Notes: generated by a model from the letters alone, not told the origin. Counted from the first letter of the stretch, positions 49,491 through 58,105 are shown. The stretch is 64,000 nucleotides of DNA from Nonomuraea guangzhouensis (GCF_019396345.1 NZ_JAHKRM010000007.1:386381-450380), one strand, 5' to 3'. Numbers and translations are program-made.

Positions 49491-49988
49491 CTAGGCGAGT
49501 TCGAGCTGGTAGAGGATGGTGTCGATCCACCGCCCGTGCTTGAACCCGACCGCCGTCAATCGGCCCGCCTCCGCGAACCCGAACGCGGCGTGCAGCTTCA
49601 GCGACGCCGGATCGCCGCTCTCGGCGATCACCGCGATCATCTGCCGGGCGCCGCTCTCGGTGGCGCGGGAGATCAGCTCGCCGAGCAACTGGCGGCCCAG
49701 TCCGCGCCCGCTCGCGCCGGGCGCGAGGTAGATCGTGTCCTCGACGGTGTGCCGGTAGGCGGGCTTGGGGCGGTAACGCGCGCAATAGGCGTATCCCAGC
49801 ACCTGGTCGCCCTCCTTGGCCACCAGGAACGGCAGGCCCGCCTCGGCGATCGCCGCCGCCTTCAGCCGCCACGCCTCGGTGTCGAGGGGCGTCTCGTCGA
49901 AGGTGGCCACCGACTCCGTCACATAGTGCGCGTAGATCTCGGCGACACCGGGCAGGTCGGCCTCGGACAAAGGCTGGATGTGCGTCAT
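49491..49988 (-). CDS. GNAT acetyltransferase, PAT/YncA-like
   Basis: The product has 165 aa. It follows the PAT (phosphinothricin acetyltransferase)/MddA pattern: EIYAHYVTESVATFDETP, YAYCARYRPKPAYRHTVEDTIYLAP, GRGLGRQLLGELI (acetyl-CoA motif) and HAAFGFAEAGRLTAVGFK. Such enzymes acetylate small amines such as methionine sulfone or sulfoximine and phosphinothricin. The ATG at 49988 was chosen for the MTHIQPLSEADL opening. Substrate uncertain. Confidence 0.85.
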   Translation of the reverse strand: MTHIQPLSEADLPGVAEIYAHYVTESVATFDETPLDTEAWRLKAAAIAEAGLPFLVAKEGDQVLGYAYCARYRPKPAYRHTVEDTIYLAPGASGRGLGRQLLGELISRATESGARQMIAVIAESGDPASLKLHAAFGFAEAGRLTAVGFKHGRWIDTILYQLELA

Positions 49989-50036
49989 GTGACCGCATTC
50001 TTCGAGGATTCGGATGACCACCGTGTTTCCGAATCC

Positions 50037-51320
50037 TCACACACGGGCTTTCGGGCCCGTAAGCAGCAGCCCGCCCAGGATCGCCAGAACCGCCAGGAAC
50101 GGCGTGTTGCCGGGCGCGAACCCCGCCACGGTCAGCGCCAGCAGCCCGCCGCCGACCAGCGCCGCCGAGGTGAGCGTGCCACGCCACGTGGCCTCGCCGT
50201 ACGGCAGCGCCGGCGGCTCCTCGAACCGGGAGAACACCTTCAGCAGCGGCCACATCACCAGGCAGAGCGCCCCGAACCAGATCGGCCACCCGGCGAACCA
50301 GCCCAGGCCGCCCGGCGCCGGAGTGTCCACGCCGAGGCCGACGACGACCACACCGGTGACCGCGAACAGCGCCGGCATGTGCCACAGGTAGACGGTCATG
50401 ATGCGCGGCCCCGCCCAGGCGAGCAGCTTCTCGGTCCGCAGCCGCAGGATCCACGGCCGCAGCAGCGTGGCCAGCCCGATCTGGCCGACCGAGACGGCCA
50501 GCATGGCCAGGGTGGGCGGGGCCATGTTCGACACCTCGGCGCCGGGCAGGCCGATCATGCTGCCCGGGTACGGGCCGAACGCCACGAGCAGCGCCGCGGC
50601 CCCGAACCCGCCGAGCGCCATCAGCCCGGGGCGGGTCAGCCGTCCTTCGGCGTACCGGAAACCGAGCTGGTGCACCGCCAGCCAGACGAACACGATGTTG
50701 AGGTAGCCCAGCGCGTCCAGCCCGGTCGAGAACCGCACCACGTCCGTCAGCACCGCCCCGGCCCCCAGGACGACCGGGACGCGCAGGCCGTAGCTCTCGT
50801 GCAGCCGCATCATGTACGGCGTCGCCGTGACCGCGATCAGGTAGACGGCGAGGAACCACAGGAGCTGGCCGGTGAGCGTCGAGCCCACCTCCAGCGGTTG
50901 CGTGGGCACGCCCAGAGTGACCAGCAACTGGGGGAGCGGGATCCAGACCGCGGCCAGCGGCAGGATGGGCCAGGCCAGTCGGCGCAGCCGGGTGGCCAGC
51001 CACCGCGGCCCCCCGTGCGCCGCCCGGCCGAAGCTGATGGCGTTGGCGGCGCCGCCCGCGAAGAACACCAGCGGCATCACCTGGCTGACCCAGGTCACCA
51101 CCCACACCCCCGGCGTCGACAGCGCGTTGCCGGTCGTCAGGCGGGCCCCGTCGAAGGTGAGCACCGGGATCGTCCAGTGCTGCAGCACCACCAGCGCCAT
51201 GCCGAACACCCGCAGGATGTCGATGAACGGGTCCCTGACCGCCGCCCTCCGCACGGGGGCTGGGCGGACCGGTACAGCGGCCGCCGGCAGGGGCGCCGGG
51301 TGGTCGAGCAACGCGGTCAT
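50037..51320 (-). CDS. Membrane acyltransferase (acyltransferase 3/OafA-like)
   Basis: The product has 427 aa with about ten membrane helices. The N-terminal FIDILRVFGMALVVLQHW holds the conserved R and H of the acyltransferase 3 active site, and MPLVFFAGGAANAISFGR follows. Such proteins O-acylate sugars, lipids or antibiotics using acyl-CoA. It is divergent from the histidine kinase/response regulator pair, with an 18-bp palindrome between them, so it may be that system's target. Confidence 0.88.
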   Translation of the reverse strand: MTALLDHPAPLPAAAVPVRPAPVRRAAVRDPFIDILRVFGMALVVLQHWTIPVLTFDGARLTTGNALSTPGVWVVTWVSQVMPLVFFAGGAANAISFGRAAHGGPRWLATRLRRLAWPILPLAAVWIPLPQLLVTLGVPTQPLEVGSTLTGQLLWFLAVYLIAVTATPYMMRLHESYGLRVPVVLGAGAVLTDVVRFSTGLDALGYLNIVFVWLAVHQLGFRYAEGRLTRPGLMALGGFGAAALLVAFGPYPGSMIGLPGAEVSNMAPPTLAMLAVSVGQIGLATLLRPWILRLRTEKLLAWAGPRIMTVYLWHMPALFAVTGVVVVGLGVDTPAPGGLGWFAGWPIWFGALCLVMWPLLKVFSRFEEPPALPYGEATWRGTLTSAALVGGGLLALTVAGFAPGNTPFLAVLAILGGLLLTGPKARV

Positions 51321-51429
51321 GGGGGGCCTCGATTCATCCGGAAGGTGAGGCCTCCAGGCTTCCGCGACGGCCGCTCCGGCACAGTGCCGTGAGCCGCCCT
51401 CTTCCGGTCAAGATCACACCACCACGGAA

Positions 51430-51447
51430 GGTAGGGCAGGCCCTACC
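51430..51447. promoter_or_regulatory. 18-bp palindrome between acyltransferase and two-component genes
   Basis: GGTAGGGC and GCCCTACC are perfect 8-bp inverted repeats with a 2-base centre, located 58 bases before the kinase ATG and 110 bases before the acyltransferase ATG. An A/T-rich ATATAC sequence follows at 51451. It is a strong candidate binding site for the adjacent NarL-type response regulator. Confidence 0.6.
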
Positions 51448-51504
51448 GCCATATACCTGCGCACCGGGTCGATCCGGGCGTGCCGCCGTCGTACGGTGAA
51501 CGCC

Positions 51505-52752
51505 ATGCGCTCCCTCATGAGACGTGTCCTCCTGGACACCCGCTACACGCTGGTCGGCTTCCCCACGGCCGTCATCGCCTTCGTGCTGTTGATCGCGGGC
51601 ATGGCCGCCGGTGTCGGCACGGCGGTCGTGTGGGTCGGTGTGCCGCTGCTCGCGGGGACGCTCATGATCGCCCGTGGATTCGCGGACGCGGAGCGCGGCT
51701 GGCTCTCCGACGTGCTCAAGCGCCCGCCGGTACGCCCCCGCTACAAGCCCGCGCCCGCCGGGGCCGGCCGGTTCCGCCGGCTGGTCAACCCGATGACCAG
51801 CGGGCAGTCATGGCTCGACCTGCTGCACGGGATACTCAACTTCCCGCTGGCCATCGTGTCGTTCGTGCTGACCGTGGTGTTCTGGGCGCTGCCGATCGCC
51901 GGTCTGACCTACCCCCTGTACGGCCTGATCACCTCGCACATCCCCGACAACGTCGAGCTGCCCGAGCTGCTCGGGATCGGGCGGGGCTACTGGGTGAACT
52001 CGATCTTCTACGTCGTTCTCGGCCTGATCTTCCTGCTCATCATGCCGATGATGACGCGGGCCGCCGCACTGCTGCGGTCCGGGCTCGGCCGGGCGCTGCT
52101 GACCGGCGTCGCCGAGTTGCAGGAGCGCATCGACGACCTGGCTGAGGGCCGGGCCGCGGCCGTCTCCGCCGAGGCCAACGCGCTGCGCAAGCTGGAGCGC
52201 GACATCCACGACGGCCCGCAGCAGCGCCTCGTCTCGCTGGCCATGGAGCTGTCCAGGGCGCAGCGGCAGATGAGCAAGGACCCTGAGGCCGCGCAGGCCA
52301 CGATCAGCTCGGCGATCACCGCCACCCGCGAGACGCTCGACGAGCTGCGCGCCCTGTCACGCGGCATCGCGCCGCCGATCCTGTCCGACCGCGGCCTCGC
52401 CCCGGCGCTCGCCGCCCTCGCCGGGCGCTGCACCATCCCGGTCGACCTCGACGTGCAGACCGTCCAGCGTTACCAGGCCGCGGTCGAGAACGCCATCTAC
52501 TTCGTCGTCGCCGAGACGCTCACGAACGTCGCCAAGCACAGCCGTGCCACCATCTGCACCATCCAGCTCATCCGCATCGGTGACATTCTCATGCTCACCA
52601 TCGGGGATGATGGGGTCGGCGGCGCACACGTCGCCAAGGGACACGGTCTCGCCGGTCTGGCCGACCGGCTCCGCGCAGTCGACGGGGAGCTGGCCGTGCA
52701 GTCTCCGGACGGCGGGCCGACGGTGATCGTGGCGGAGGTGCCGTGCGCGTAG
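51505..52752 (+). CDS. Sensor histidine kinase (HisKA_3) with putative-sensor domain
   Basis: The product has 415 aa. The N-terminal membrane region (about 1-200) has four to five helices and matches the actinomycete putative-sensor module (TRYTLVGFPTAVIAFVLLIA, later MTSGQSWLDLLHGILNFPLA). The phosphoacceptor H235 sits in ERDIHDGPQQRLV, and the HATPase_c domain ends with GDDGVGGAHVAKGHGLAGLA. The start is ATG at 51505 (a GTG at 51496 is possible). It overlaps the response regulator gene by 10 bp. The signal is unknown; cell-envelope stress is typical of this architecture. Confidence 0.92.
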   Translation: MRSLMRRVLLDTRYTLVGFPTAVIAFVLLIAGMAAGVGTAVVWVGVPLLAGTLMIARGFADAERGWLSDVLKRPPVRPRYKPAPAGAGRFRRLVNPMTSGQSWLDLLHGILNFPLAIVSFVLTVVFWALPIAGLTYPLYGLITSHIPDNVELPELLGIGRGYWVNSIFYVVLGLIFLLIMPMMTRAAALLRSGLGRALLTGVAELQERIDDLAEGRAAAVSAEANALRKLERDIHDGPQQRLVSLAMELSRAQRQMSKDPEAAQATISSAITATRETLDELRALSRGIAPPILSDRGLAPALAALAGRCTIPVDLDVQTVQRYQAAVENAIYFVVAETLTNVAKHSRATICTIQLIRIGDILMLTIGDDGVGGAHVAKGHGLAGLADRLRAVDGELAVQSPDGGPTVIVAEVPCA

Positions 52753-53390
52753 TCGTGGCCGATGACGCGGTATTGATCAGGGAGGGCCTGGTCAGGCTGC
52801 TCGAAGAATTCGGCTGCGAGGTGGTCGCGACCGTCGGTGACGGCGACGGGCTCGTCGCGGCGGTGGCCGAGCACCGGCCGGACGTGTCGGTGGTCGACGT
52901 GCGGATGCCGCCGTCGTTCACCGACGAGGGGCTCAGGGCCGCCGTGGAGGCGCGCCGCCGGGTCCCGGGGGCGCCGGTGCTCATCCTGTCGCAGTACGTC
53001 GAGGTCTCCTACGCCGACGACCTGCTCGCCGACGCCCGGGGCGCCGTGGGCTACCTGCTGAAGGACCGGGTCGTGGACGTGGACGAGTTCATGGAGGGCC
53101 TCCGGCGGGTCGCCGCCGGGGGGACCGTGTTCGATCCTCAGGTGGTGTCCCAGTTGATGGTGCGCAGGCGCAGGGACGACCCGTTGGCGCAGCTGACACC
53201 GCGCGAGCGGGAGGTGCTCGGGCTGATGGCCGAGGGGAAGTCCAATCCCGCCATCGGCAGGCTGTTGGTCATCAGCGACGGGGCCGTGGAGAAGCACATC
53301 AGGAGCATCTTCAGCAAGCTCGGGCTGTACGCCGACGACAGCGATCAGCATCGGCGGGTGCTGGCCGTACTCGCCTATCTTCGGTCCTGA
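52743..53390 (+). CDS. NarL/LuxR-type response regulator
   Basis: The product has 215 aa. The receiver domain has D8-D9, the phosphorylation site D52 in SVVDVRMPP, and the K of YLLKDR. The C-terminal HTH reads LTPREREVLGLMAEGKSNPA then ISDGAVEKHIRSIFSKLGL. It is encoded in a 10-bp overlap with its kinase (GTG start) and probably binds the upstream palindrome at 51430-51447. Confidence 0.94.
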   Translation: MRVVVADDAVLIREGLVRLLEEFGCEVVATVGDGDGLVAAVAEHRPDVSVVDVRMPPSFTDEGLRAAVEARRRVPGAPVLILSQYVEVSYADDLLADARGAVGYLLKDRVVDVDEFMEGLRRVAAGGTVFDPQVVSQLMVRRRRDDPLAQLTPREREVLGLMAEGKSNPAIGRLLVISDGAVEKHIRSIFSKLGLYADDSDQHRRVLAVLAYLRS

Positions 53391-53413
53391 CTCGTTTTGT
53401 AGAAGCGCTGGCC

Positions 53414-53439
53414 GGTCCGCGCGGCGCCGCGCGCGGACC
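53414..53439. terminator. Bidirectional hairpin between response regulator and IHF-like gene
   Basis: GGTCCGCGCG pairs with CGCGCGGACC in a 10-bp stem with a 6-base loop. It lies 24 bases beyond the response-regulator stop and 15 bases beyond the IHF-like stop, serving both convergent genes. Confidence 0.65.
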
Positions 53440-53453
53440 TGGCCGCCCGGTCG

Positions 53454-53759
53454 TCAGCCGAGCGCGTCGACCAGCTTCTTGCGCTGCTGGGCGCCCAGGC
53501 CGCCGAGACGGCGCTTCTCGTCGACGCCGGCCTCCTCCATGAGCGCGGTGGCCTTGGCCGGGCCGACGCCCTTGACCGCGCGCAGGGCCTGCGACACCTT
53601 GATCTTCTTGGCGATGTCGTCATCGCGCTCCAGCAGCTGCGCGAAGGACAGCTCACCGGCCTTGACCTTGGCCAGCAGAGCGGTGCGGGCCGCGCGTGCC
53701 TCCGCGGCCTTCTCCAGAGCCGCCTTGCGCTGCTCGGGGGTGAGAGTGGGAAGTGCCAT
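53454..53759 (-). CDS. Actinobacterial integration host factor (sIHF/mIHF)-like protein
   Basis: The product has 101 aa. It begins MALPTLTPEQRKAALEKAAE, the usual start of actinobacterial IHF. It keeps the long N-terminal helix and the helix-two-turn-helix core (VSQALRAVKGVGPAKATALM, then RRLGGLGAQQRKKLVDAL). It binds DNA without sequence specificity and shapes the nucleoid. The usual mihF gene lies beside gmk in a housekeeping operon, whereas this one is solitary, and its central region (KAGELSFAQLLERDDDIAKK) differs from the typical form, so it may be a second copy. GAGGAG precedes the ATG. Confidence 0.85.
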   Translation of the reverse strand: MALPTLTPEQRKAALEKAAEARAARTALLAKVKAGELSFAQLLERDDDIAKKIKVSQALRAVKGVGPAKATALMEEAGVDEKRRLGGLGAQQRKKLVDALG

Positions 53760-54328
53760 CTCGGTTCTCCTCGGGGAATTTGGGATCGGGGATTCTGTAA
53801 CCCGTAGTGCAGTGGCTAATCATGGCGGATACCAGCGGTTCGTGTTGTGGAAAGCGCCCGCTCAGCGTGTGTGCCACGTCGAAGCGGCCGTCTCTCGGCG
53901 CGCCACGTCCCGCGCGACCATGCCGCCGCCGGCCCCGGTGCCGCCGACCACGCGTTCCTCCACACGGTAGCCCGCTCCGGGGGAGAAGCCACCTCAGAGG
54001 GACCCGAAATGGCCTCCCACCAGGTCGTACGGCTCCCCGCCTGTCGCCGCCTGATCGGCCGGGGCCGCCGGGCCTCCTCCGTAAGATCACGAATGACTTG
54101 GGTGATTTGCTCCCTTGCGCGTGGTATCCGTCACATTCGGCGTTCGGGCGTGTCGTGGGCGGCGAAAGCGGGCCGGCGACGCTCCGGCGAGGCGGGGCTG
54201 CGGGACGTTCACCAGCACCTCGACGTACGATGACGACATGGGGGTGTCCTTAAAACGGGAGGTCAGGATGCTTAACCGAGCCTTCCCCTGCCTCACGGAC
54301 CCGCGGCCGAACCCGCCGGCCGGGTCGC
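53760..54328. other. Region without a confident gene; possible gene remnant
   Basis: No frame here is convincing from start to stop. On the complement, two adjacent frames contain protein-like stretches with G/C-rich third positions: EPYDLVGGHFGSL ending in TGA, then GYRVEERVVGGTGAGGGMVA in the next frame, ending at 53862. This looks like a decayed, frameshifted gene with no start codon behind its GGAGGAGG sequence (around 54075-54082). The remainder includes the IHF leader (53760 upward) and a small candidate frame at 54087-54239. Confidence 0.35.
54087..54239 (-). CDS. Candidate small protein, 50 aa
   Basis: An ATG at 54239 has AAGGA at 7 bases upstream. The first 24 codons (MSSSYVEVLVNVPQPRLAGA and on) have strongly G/C-rich third positions, but the second half (ending ANHPSHS) loses this bias. 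It could be a small basic protein, or the intact 5' end of a truncated gene. No family recognised. Confidence 0.3.
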   Translation of the reverse strand: MSSSYVEVLVNVPQPRLAGASPARFRRPRHARTPNVTDTTRKGANHPSHS

Positions 54329-55630
54329 TCACGGCTGCCTTAGGCGGTCCTGGCGGGGTGTCCAGCCGCCGCCGTGCCAGGATTCGACGCCGGGGACGGT
54401 GAGGAACATGTCGAACACCGACTCCATGGCGCCGACCAGCGGACCGTGCCAGCCCAGGGCCGAGGGCGCTATCACAGGCGGCCGCTCGCCGCGGATCGTC
54501 ATCAGACCGCTGCCGAACGACTCCATCAAGGTGGGGAGCGCCCGGTCGTACAGATCGACGCCCAGCCCGGACAGGGTCACCACCGCCGGATCATGCGCGT
54601 TGACCAGCGCCGCCAGCCCGCGGCCGAGCGCTCGCGCGTTCGTCGCGACCGCACGCAGCGCCGCCCCACCATCCGGCCGTCCGTCCGAGACCGAGGTCTG
54701 GCCGTTCTTCGAGCCGCCGCTCGTCGCGTCGCTCGTCCCGGCGCCTGAATCGGCTGCGGCGAGGATGCGGCGGGCGTCGTCGCGGCCCTGGCCGCCGCCG
54801 TACGCCAAGCCCATGTGGCGCAGGAGCGCGTTCGCGCCGACCTCCAGCCCCCAGCAGCCGTGCGCGCCGCACATGCACGGCGCGTCGCCGCCCGTGAGCG
54901 GCATGTGGCCGAACTCGGCGCCCATCCCGCCGGCCCCCTCCAGCGGGCGGCCGTCCACCACGAGCACGCCGCCCAGGTCGAAGTCCACATGGATGTGCAG
55001 CCCCACCCCGATCCCGCGCAAGCGTCCCCGCCGCGCCTCGGCCAGGGCCGCGAAGGCCGTGTCGTTCCCCACCCGCGGCCCGCCGCCCGGGACCGCGGCG
55101 CCGAGTCCGAGCAGCGCGGGTACGTCCACCGAGCGCCAGCGCAGGTGCGCCACGTCCACCAGGCCGCCGTCGCGCACCGGCCCCGCCACGGCCACGCCCA
55201 CTCCGATCACCCGGGACCCGAGCCGCCCAAGCTGCCCGCGCAGCACGTCACCCAGCGGCCCGAGGGCCCCCTCCGGCGTGCCGTCGTGCTGCCGTACGTC
55301 CAGCACCGTGGCCCGGCCGCCCAGCTCGCACGCCGCGACCTCCCACGAGTCCTCCCGGACGTCCACGGCCAGCGCCAACGGCCCTTCGGGATGCGGGCCG
55401 GGCACCTGCGTGGGCCGTCCCCTGCCGTGCTCCGCCGACGGCTCCTCGTGCAGCAGCCGGTCGTCGACCAGGCCGCTGACCAGTACCGACGCCGTGCCTC
55501 GGGCCAACGCCAGGTCCTGGGTCAGCTTCGATCGGGTGCGAGTGGCGCCGCAGTCGTGGACCGCCCGTAGCAGCCGCACCCGGTTGTACGCCCGCAGACC
55601 GGCAGTGGTCGTCGCACCGTTCATCACCAT
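54329..55630 (-). CDS. ROK-family transcriptional regulator
   Basis: The product has 433 aa. The N-terminal HTH reads RSKLTQDLALARGTASVLVS. The ROK domain includes GAEFGHMPLTGGDAPCMCGA followed by HGC, so the zinc motif is complete, unlike in the other ROK protein of this window. An insertion of about 35 residues rich in Ser/Gly/Asp (DSGAGTSDATSGGSKNGQTS and on) interrupts the second half and is probably a disordered loop. It is divergent from an MFS transporter, which it probably controls. Confidence 0.88.
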   Translation of the reverse strand: MVMNGATTTAGLRAYNRVRLLRAVHDCGATRTRSKLTQDLALARGTASVLVSGLVDDRLLHEEPSAEHGRGRPTQVPGPHPEGPLALAVDVREDSWEVAACELGGRATVLDVRQHDGTPEGALGPLGDVLRGQLGRLGSRVIGVGVAVAGPVRDGGLVDVAHLRWRSVDVPALLGLGAAVPGGGPRVGNDTAFAALAEARRGRLRGIGVGLHIHVDFDLGGVLVVDGRPLEGAGGMGAEFGHMPLTGGDAPCMCGAHGCWGLEVGANALLRHMGLAYGGGQGRDDARRILAAADSGAGTSDATSGGSKNGQTSVSDGRPDGGAALRAVATNARALGRGLAALVNAHDPAVVTLSGLGVDLYDRALPTLMESFGSGLMTIRGERPPVIAPSALGWHGPLVGAMESVFDMFLTVPGVESWHGGGWTPRQDRLRQP

Positions 55631-55650
55631 TGTGTGCGCCTCATCCGGGT

Positions 55651-55656
55651 TATTAT
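55651..55656 (+). promoter_or_regulatory. -10 element (TATTAT), probably leaderless MFS mRNA
   Basis: TATTAT ends 9 bases before the GTG at 55666, so transcription would start at or next to the start codon. The -35 region (TTGTGT, 55630-55635) is 15 bases away and weak, and it overlaps the start of the divergent ROK gene. Confidence 0.45.
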
Positions 55657-55665
55657 GCTCTAGTC

Positions 55666-56871
55666 GTGAACAAAAGAGACGCCAAGCGCGCCCGTATCGC
55701 AGTCTTCTCCTTTTTCTTCCTCAGCGGGTTGGTGATGGGCCTGTGGGCGGCGGGGTTGCCGTCGCTCAACGACCGCCTGGAGCTCGGCCCGGCCAGGCTC
55801 GGCAGCGTCCTGCTGCTGGTGTCGTGCGGCGCGCTGGTGTCGATGCTGGTGGCGGGGCCGCTCGTGGACAGGTGGTCGAGCCGGGTCGTCTGCTGGTTCG
55901 GCGGCCCGCTCTCGGCGGCCGTCCTGCTCGGGCCCGCCCTGGCCCCCTCCTACCTGACGCTGGTCGTCCTGGCCGTGGTGTTCGGGATCGGCCTGGGGGT
56001 GACCGAGGTGGCCATGAACGCCCACTCGGTCGAGGTCGAACGCGTCTACGGCCGGCCGATCATCTCGGCGTTCCACGGCACGTGGAGCCTGGGCGGCGCC
56101 GCCGGCGGCGCGCTGACCGCCGGGGCGCTGAAGGCCGGGCTGGACCCGCAGGCGCTGCTGGTGGGGGCGGCGATCGTGGTGCCGTTCCTGTACGTGCCGG
56201 CGGCCCGGCTGCTGCTGCCTGACCCGCCCCAGCACGCCGCCGGGGATGAGGCCGCGCCTTCGAGCAGCCCGCTGCGCTGGGGGCTGGTCGCGCTGCTCGC
56301 CGTCGCCGCGTTCGCCGGGCATCTGAGTGAGGGAGCGGCCATCGACTGGGCCGCCCTGCACGCCCGCTGGGTGCTGCACACCGACCCGGCCGCCGCGCCG
56401 CTCGCCTACACGATCTTCTCGGTGGCCATGACGTCCGTGCGGCTGCTGGGCGATCCGATCCGGGCCCGTCTCGGCTCGGTGCGCACGATCCAGCTCGCCG
56501 GCCTGGTCGCCACCTTCGGGTACGCGCTCGTCCTCGTCGCGCCGCTCACCGGTGACGGGCTCCAGGTGGTGTGCGCGTGGACCGGCTGGGCGCTCGCGGG
56601 CGTCGGGCTGGCCACCGTCGTTCCGGTGATCTTCAGCGCGGTGGGCGCGGCGGGCAGCCGGGTCGGCCGCGCGCTGGCCCTGGTCACGGCGTTCGGCTAC
56701 AGCGGGCTGCTGGTGGGGCCCGCGCTGCTCGGCTTCCTCGCGCAGACCTGGTCGCTGCGGGTCGCGCTGATCCTCCCGGCCCTGCTGGCCGCCGCCGTCG
56801 CCCTCGCGGGCACCCCCGCCATCCGCGCCCTGACCCGCACCCCCGTCCCCGTCCCGGCGGACTCACACTGA
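55666..56871 (+). CDS. MFS transporter (FucP/YbjJ-like group)
   Basis: The product has 401 aa with 12 helices. It opens ARIAVFSFFFLSGLVMGLWA and ASLPSLN-like GLPSLNDRLELGPARLGSV, a pattern found in YbjJ/fucose-permease-like transporters. DVA-type motif VTEVAMNAHSVEVER and SAFHGTWSLGGAAGG follow. It may move sugars or act as an exporter. Divergence from a ROK regulator favours a sugar or sugar-derived substrate. Start GTG at 55666. Confidence 0.83.
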   Translation: MNKRDAKRARIAVFSFFFLSGLVMGLWAAGLPSLNDRLELGPARLGSVLLLVSCGALVSMLVAGPLVDRWSSRVVCWFGGPLSAAVLLGPALAPSYLTLVVLAVVFGIGLGVTEVAMNAHSVEVERVYGRPIISAFHGTWSLGGAAGGALTAGALKAGLDPQALLVGAAIVVPFLYVPAARLLLPDPPQHAAGDEAAPSSSPLRWGLVALLAVAAFAGHLSEGAAIDWAALHARWVLHTDPAAAPLAYTIFSVAMTSVRLLGDPIRARLGSVRTIQLAGLVATFGYALVLVAPLTGDGLQVVCAWTGWALAGVGLATVVPVIFSAVGAAGSRVGRALALVTAFGYSGLLVGPALLGFLAQTWSLRVALILPALLAAAVALAGTPAIRALTRTPVPVPADSH

Positions 56872-56889
56872 CCCGACCCGATCTGACAC

Positions 56890-56917
56890 GGCGGGCGGGG
56901 GCATGACCCCGCCCGTC
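56890..56917 (+). terminator. Hairpin terminator after MFS gene
   Basis: CGGGCGGGG pairs with CCCCGCCCG around a 6-base loop, extended by two more pairs, 18 bases after the MFS stop. No T-run. Confidence 0.6.
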
Positions 56918-57021
56918 CGCTGGTCCTGCGGGCAGGCTGGGGCGCCCATAGGGGCGTGACCTGGTGTTATGTGATCGTGACTTGACCCCGTCCGTTACGT
57001 GCATGTTTCATGTGCCACACG

Positions 57022-57047
57022 CCGTAAACGTTTACAGAAATTTACGG
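57022..57047 (+). promoter_or_regulatory. LacI-type operator(s)
   Basis: GTAAACGTTTAC (57024-57035) is a perfect 12-bp palindrome with the central CG typical of LacI-family sites. A second, overlapping inverted repeat pairs CCGTAAA (57022-57028) with TTTACGG (57041-57047). Both lie 30-55 bases upstream of the LacI gene, indicating autoregulation and control of the downstream transport genes. Confidence 0.75.
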
Positions 57048-57076
57048 ATTTATCGGACGCGCGTGGAAGGAGAGCC

Positions 57077-58105
57077 TTGGCCGACGGACCCACGATCACC
57101 ACGATCGCCGAGCGAGCGGGCGTCTCCATCGCCTCGGTCTCGCGGGTGCTGAACGGCCTGCCGACCCGGCAGGAGACCGTGCGCAAGGTGATGGCCGCCG
57201 CCGACGAGCTCGGCTATGTGCGCAACGCCGTGGCCAGATCGCTCAAGTCACGCCGCACCCACCAGGTCGCGTTCGCCATGGCCGACATCGGCAACCCCGC
57301 CTACCTGGCCATGCTGCGGGAGATCCAGCCCGTGCTCAAGGCGGCGGGTTACCGGCTGGTGCTGCACTCCACCGATGCCGTCGCCGCCGACGAGATCGAC
57401 GTGCTGCACAGCCTCGGCGAGCGCTATGTCGACGGGCTGATCATGAGCCCGCTGCGCGTCACCGAGGCGCATCTGCGGATGCTCGCCGCCGCCCGGGCGC
57501 CCGTCGTGATCATCGGCTCGGTGCCCGAGGGGACGCGGGTCGACAACGTACGCGCGGACTCGCGCACCGGTGTCCGCCTCGCCATCGACCATCTGTACGC
57601 GCTCGGCCGCCGCCGGATCGGGATGGTCAACGGCCCGCTCGACACCGTGCCGGGAGCCGCCCGCGGCGCCGCCTACCGGGAGGCGCTGGAGGCGGTCGGC
57701 CTGCCGTACGACGAGCGCATGGTGGAGATCGGCGACTTCTACCGCGAGGAGGGCCGGCGCGCGGTGGCGGCGCTGCTGCGGCGGGTGCCCGACATCGACG
57801 CGCTGATGTGCGCCAACGACCTGATCGCCCTGGGCGCGCTCGACGTGCTGCGCGCGGCGGGCAAGCGGGTGCCGCAGGACGTGGCGGTGGTCGGCATGGA
57901 CGACACCGACCTGGCCGCCGCCTCCTGGCCGTCGCTCACCAGCGTCTCGCTGGGCTCCGCCGAACGCGGCAAGGCCGCCGCCGAACTGCTGCTCGACCGG
58001 CTGCGAAACGGCGACCGCGAGCCCCGCCTGGTCACCGTCCTGCCCCGCCTGGTGGTCCGCGCGTCCACCGCGGGCGAGGCGTCCGAAGGAGGAAGGTCTT
58101 CATGA
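57077..58105 (+). CDS. LacI-family transcriptional regulator
   Basis: The product has 342 aa. The N-terminal HTH and hinge read TITTIAERAGVSIASVSRVL, then the hinge helix near RNAVARSLKSRRTH. The periplasmic-binding-protein-like ligand domain (about 70-335) contains MADIGNPAYLAMLREIQ and ALMCANDLIALGAL. The TTG at 57077 is chosen because GGAAGGAG lies 4 bases upstream and the HTH then begins at residue 6. Four-base overlap with the first permease shows it is the first gene of the transport operon. Confidence 0.92.
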   Translation: MADGPTITTIAERAGVSIASVSRVLNGLPTRQETVRKVMAAADELGYVRNAVARSLKSRRTHQVAFAMADIGNPAYLAMLREIQPVLKAAGYRLVLHSTDAVAADEIDVLHSLGERYVDGLIMSPLRVTEAHLRMLAAARAPVVIIGSVPEGTRVDNVRADSRTGVRLAIDHLYALGRRRIGMVNGPLDTVPGAARGAAYREALEAVGLPYDERMVEIGDFYREEGRRAVAALLRRVPDIDALMCANDLIALGALDVLRAAGKRVPQDVAVVGMDDTDLAAASWPSLTSVSLGSAERGKAAAELLLDRLRNGDREPRLVTVLPRLVVRASTAGEASEGGRSS

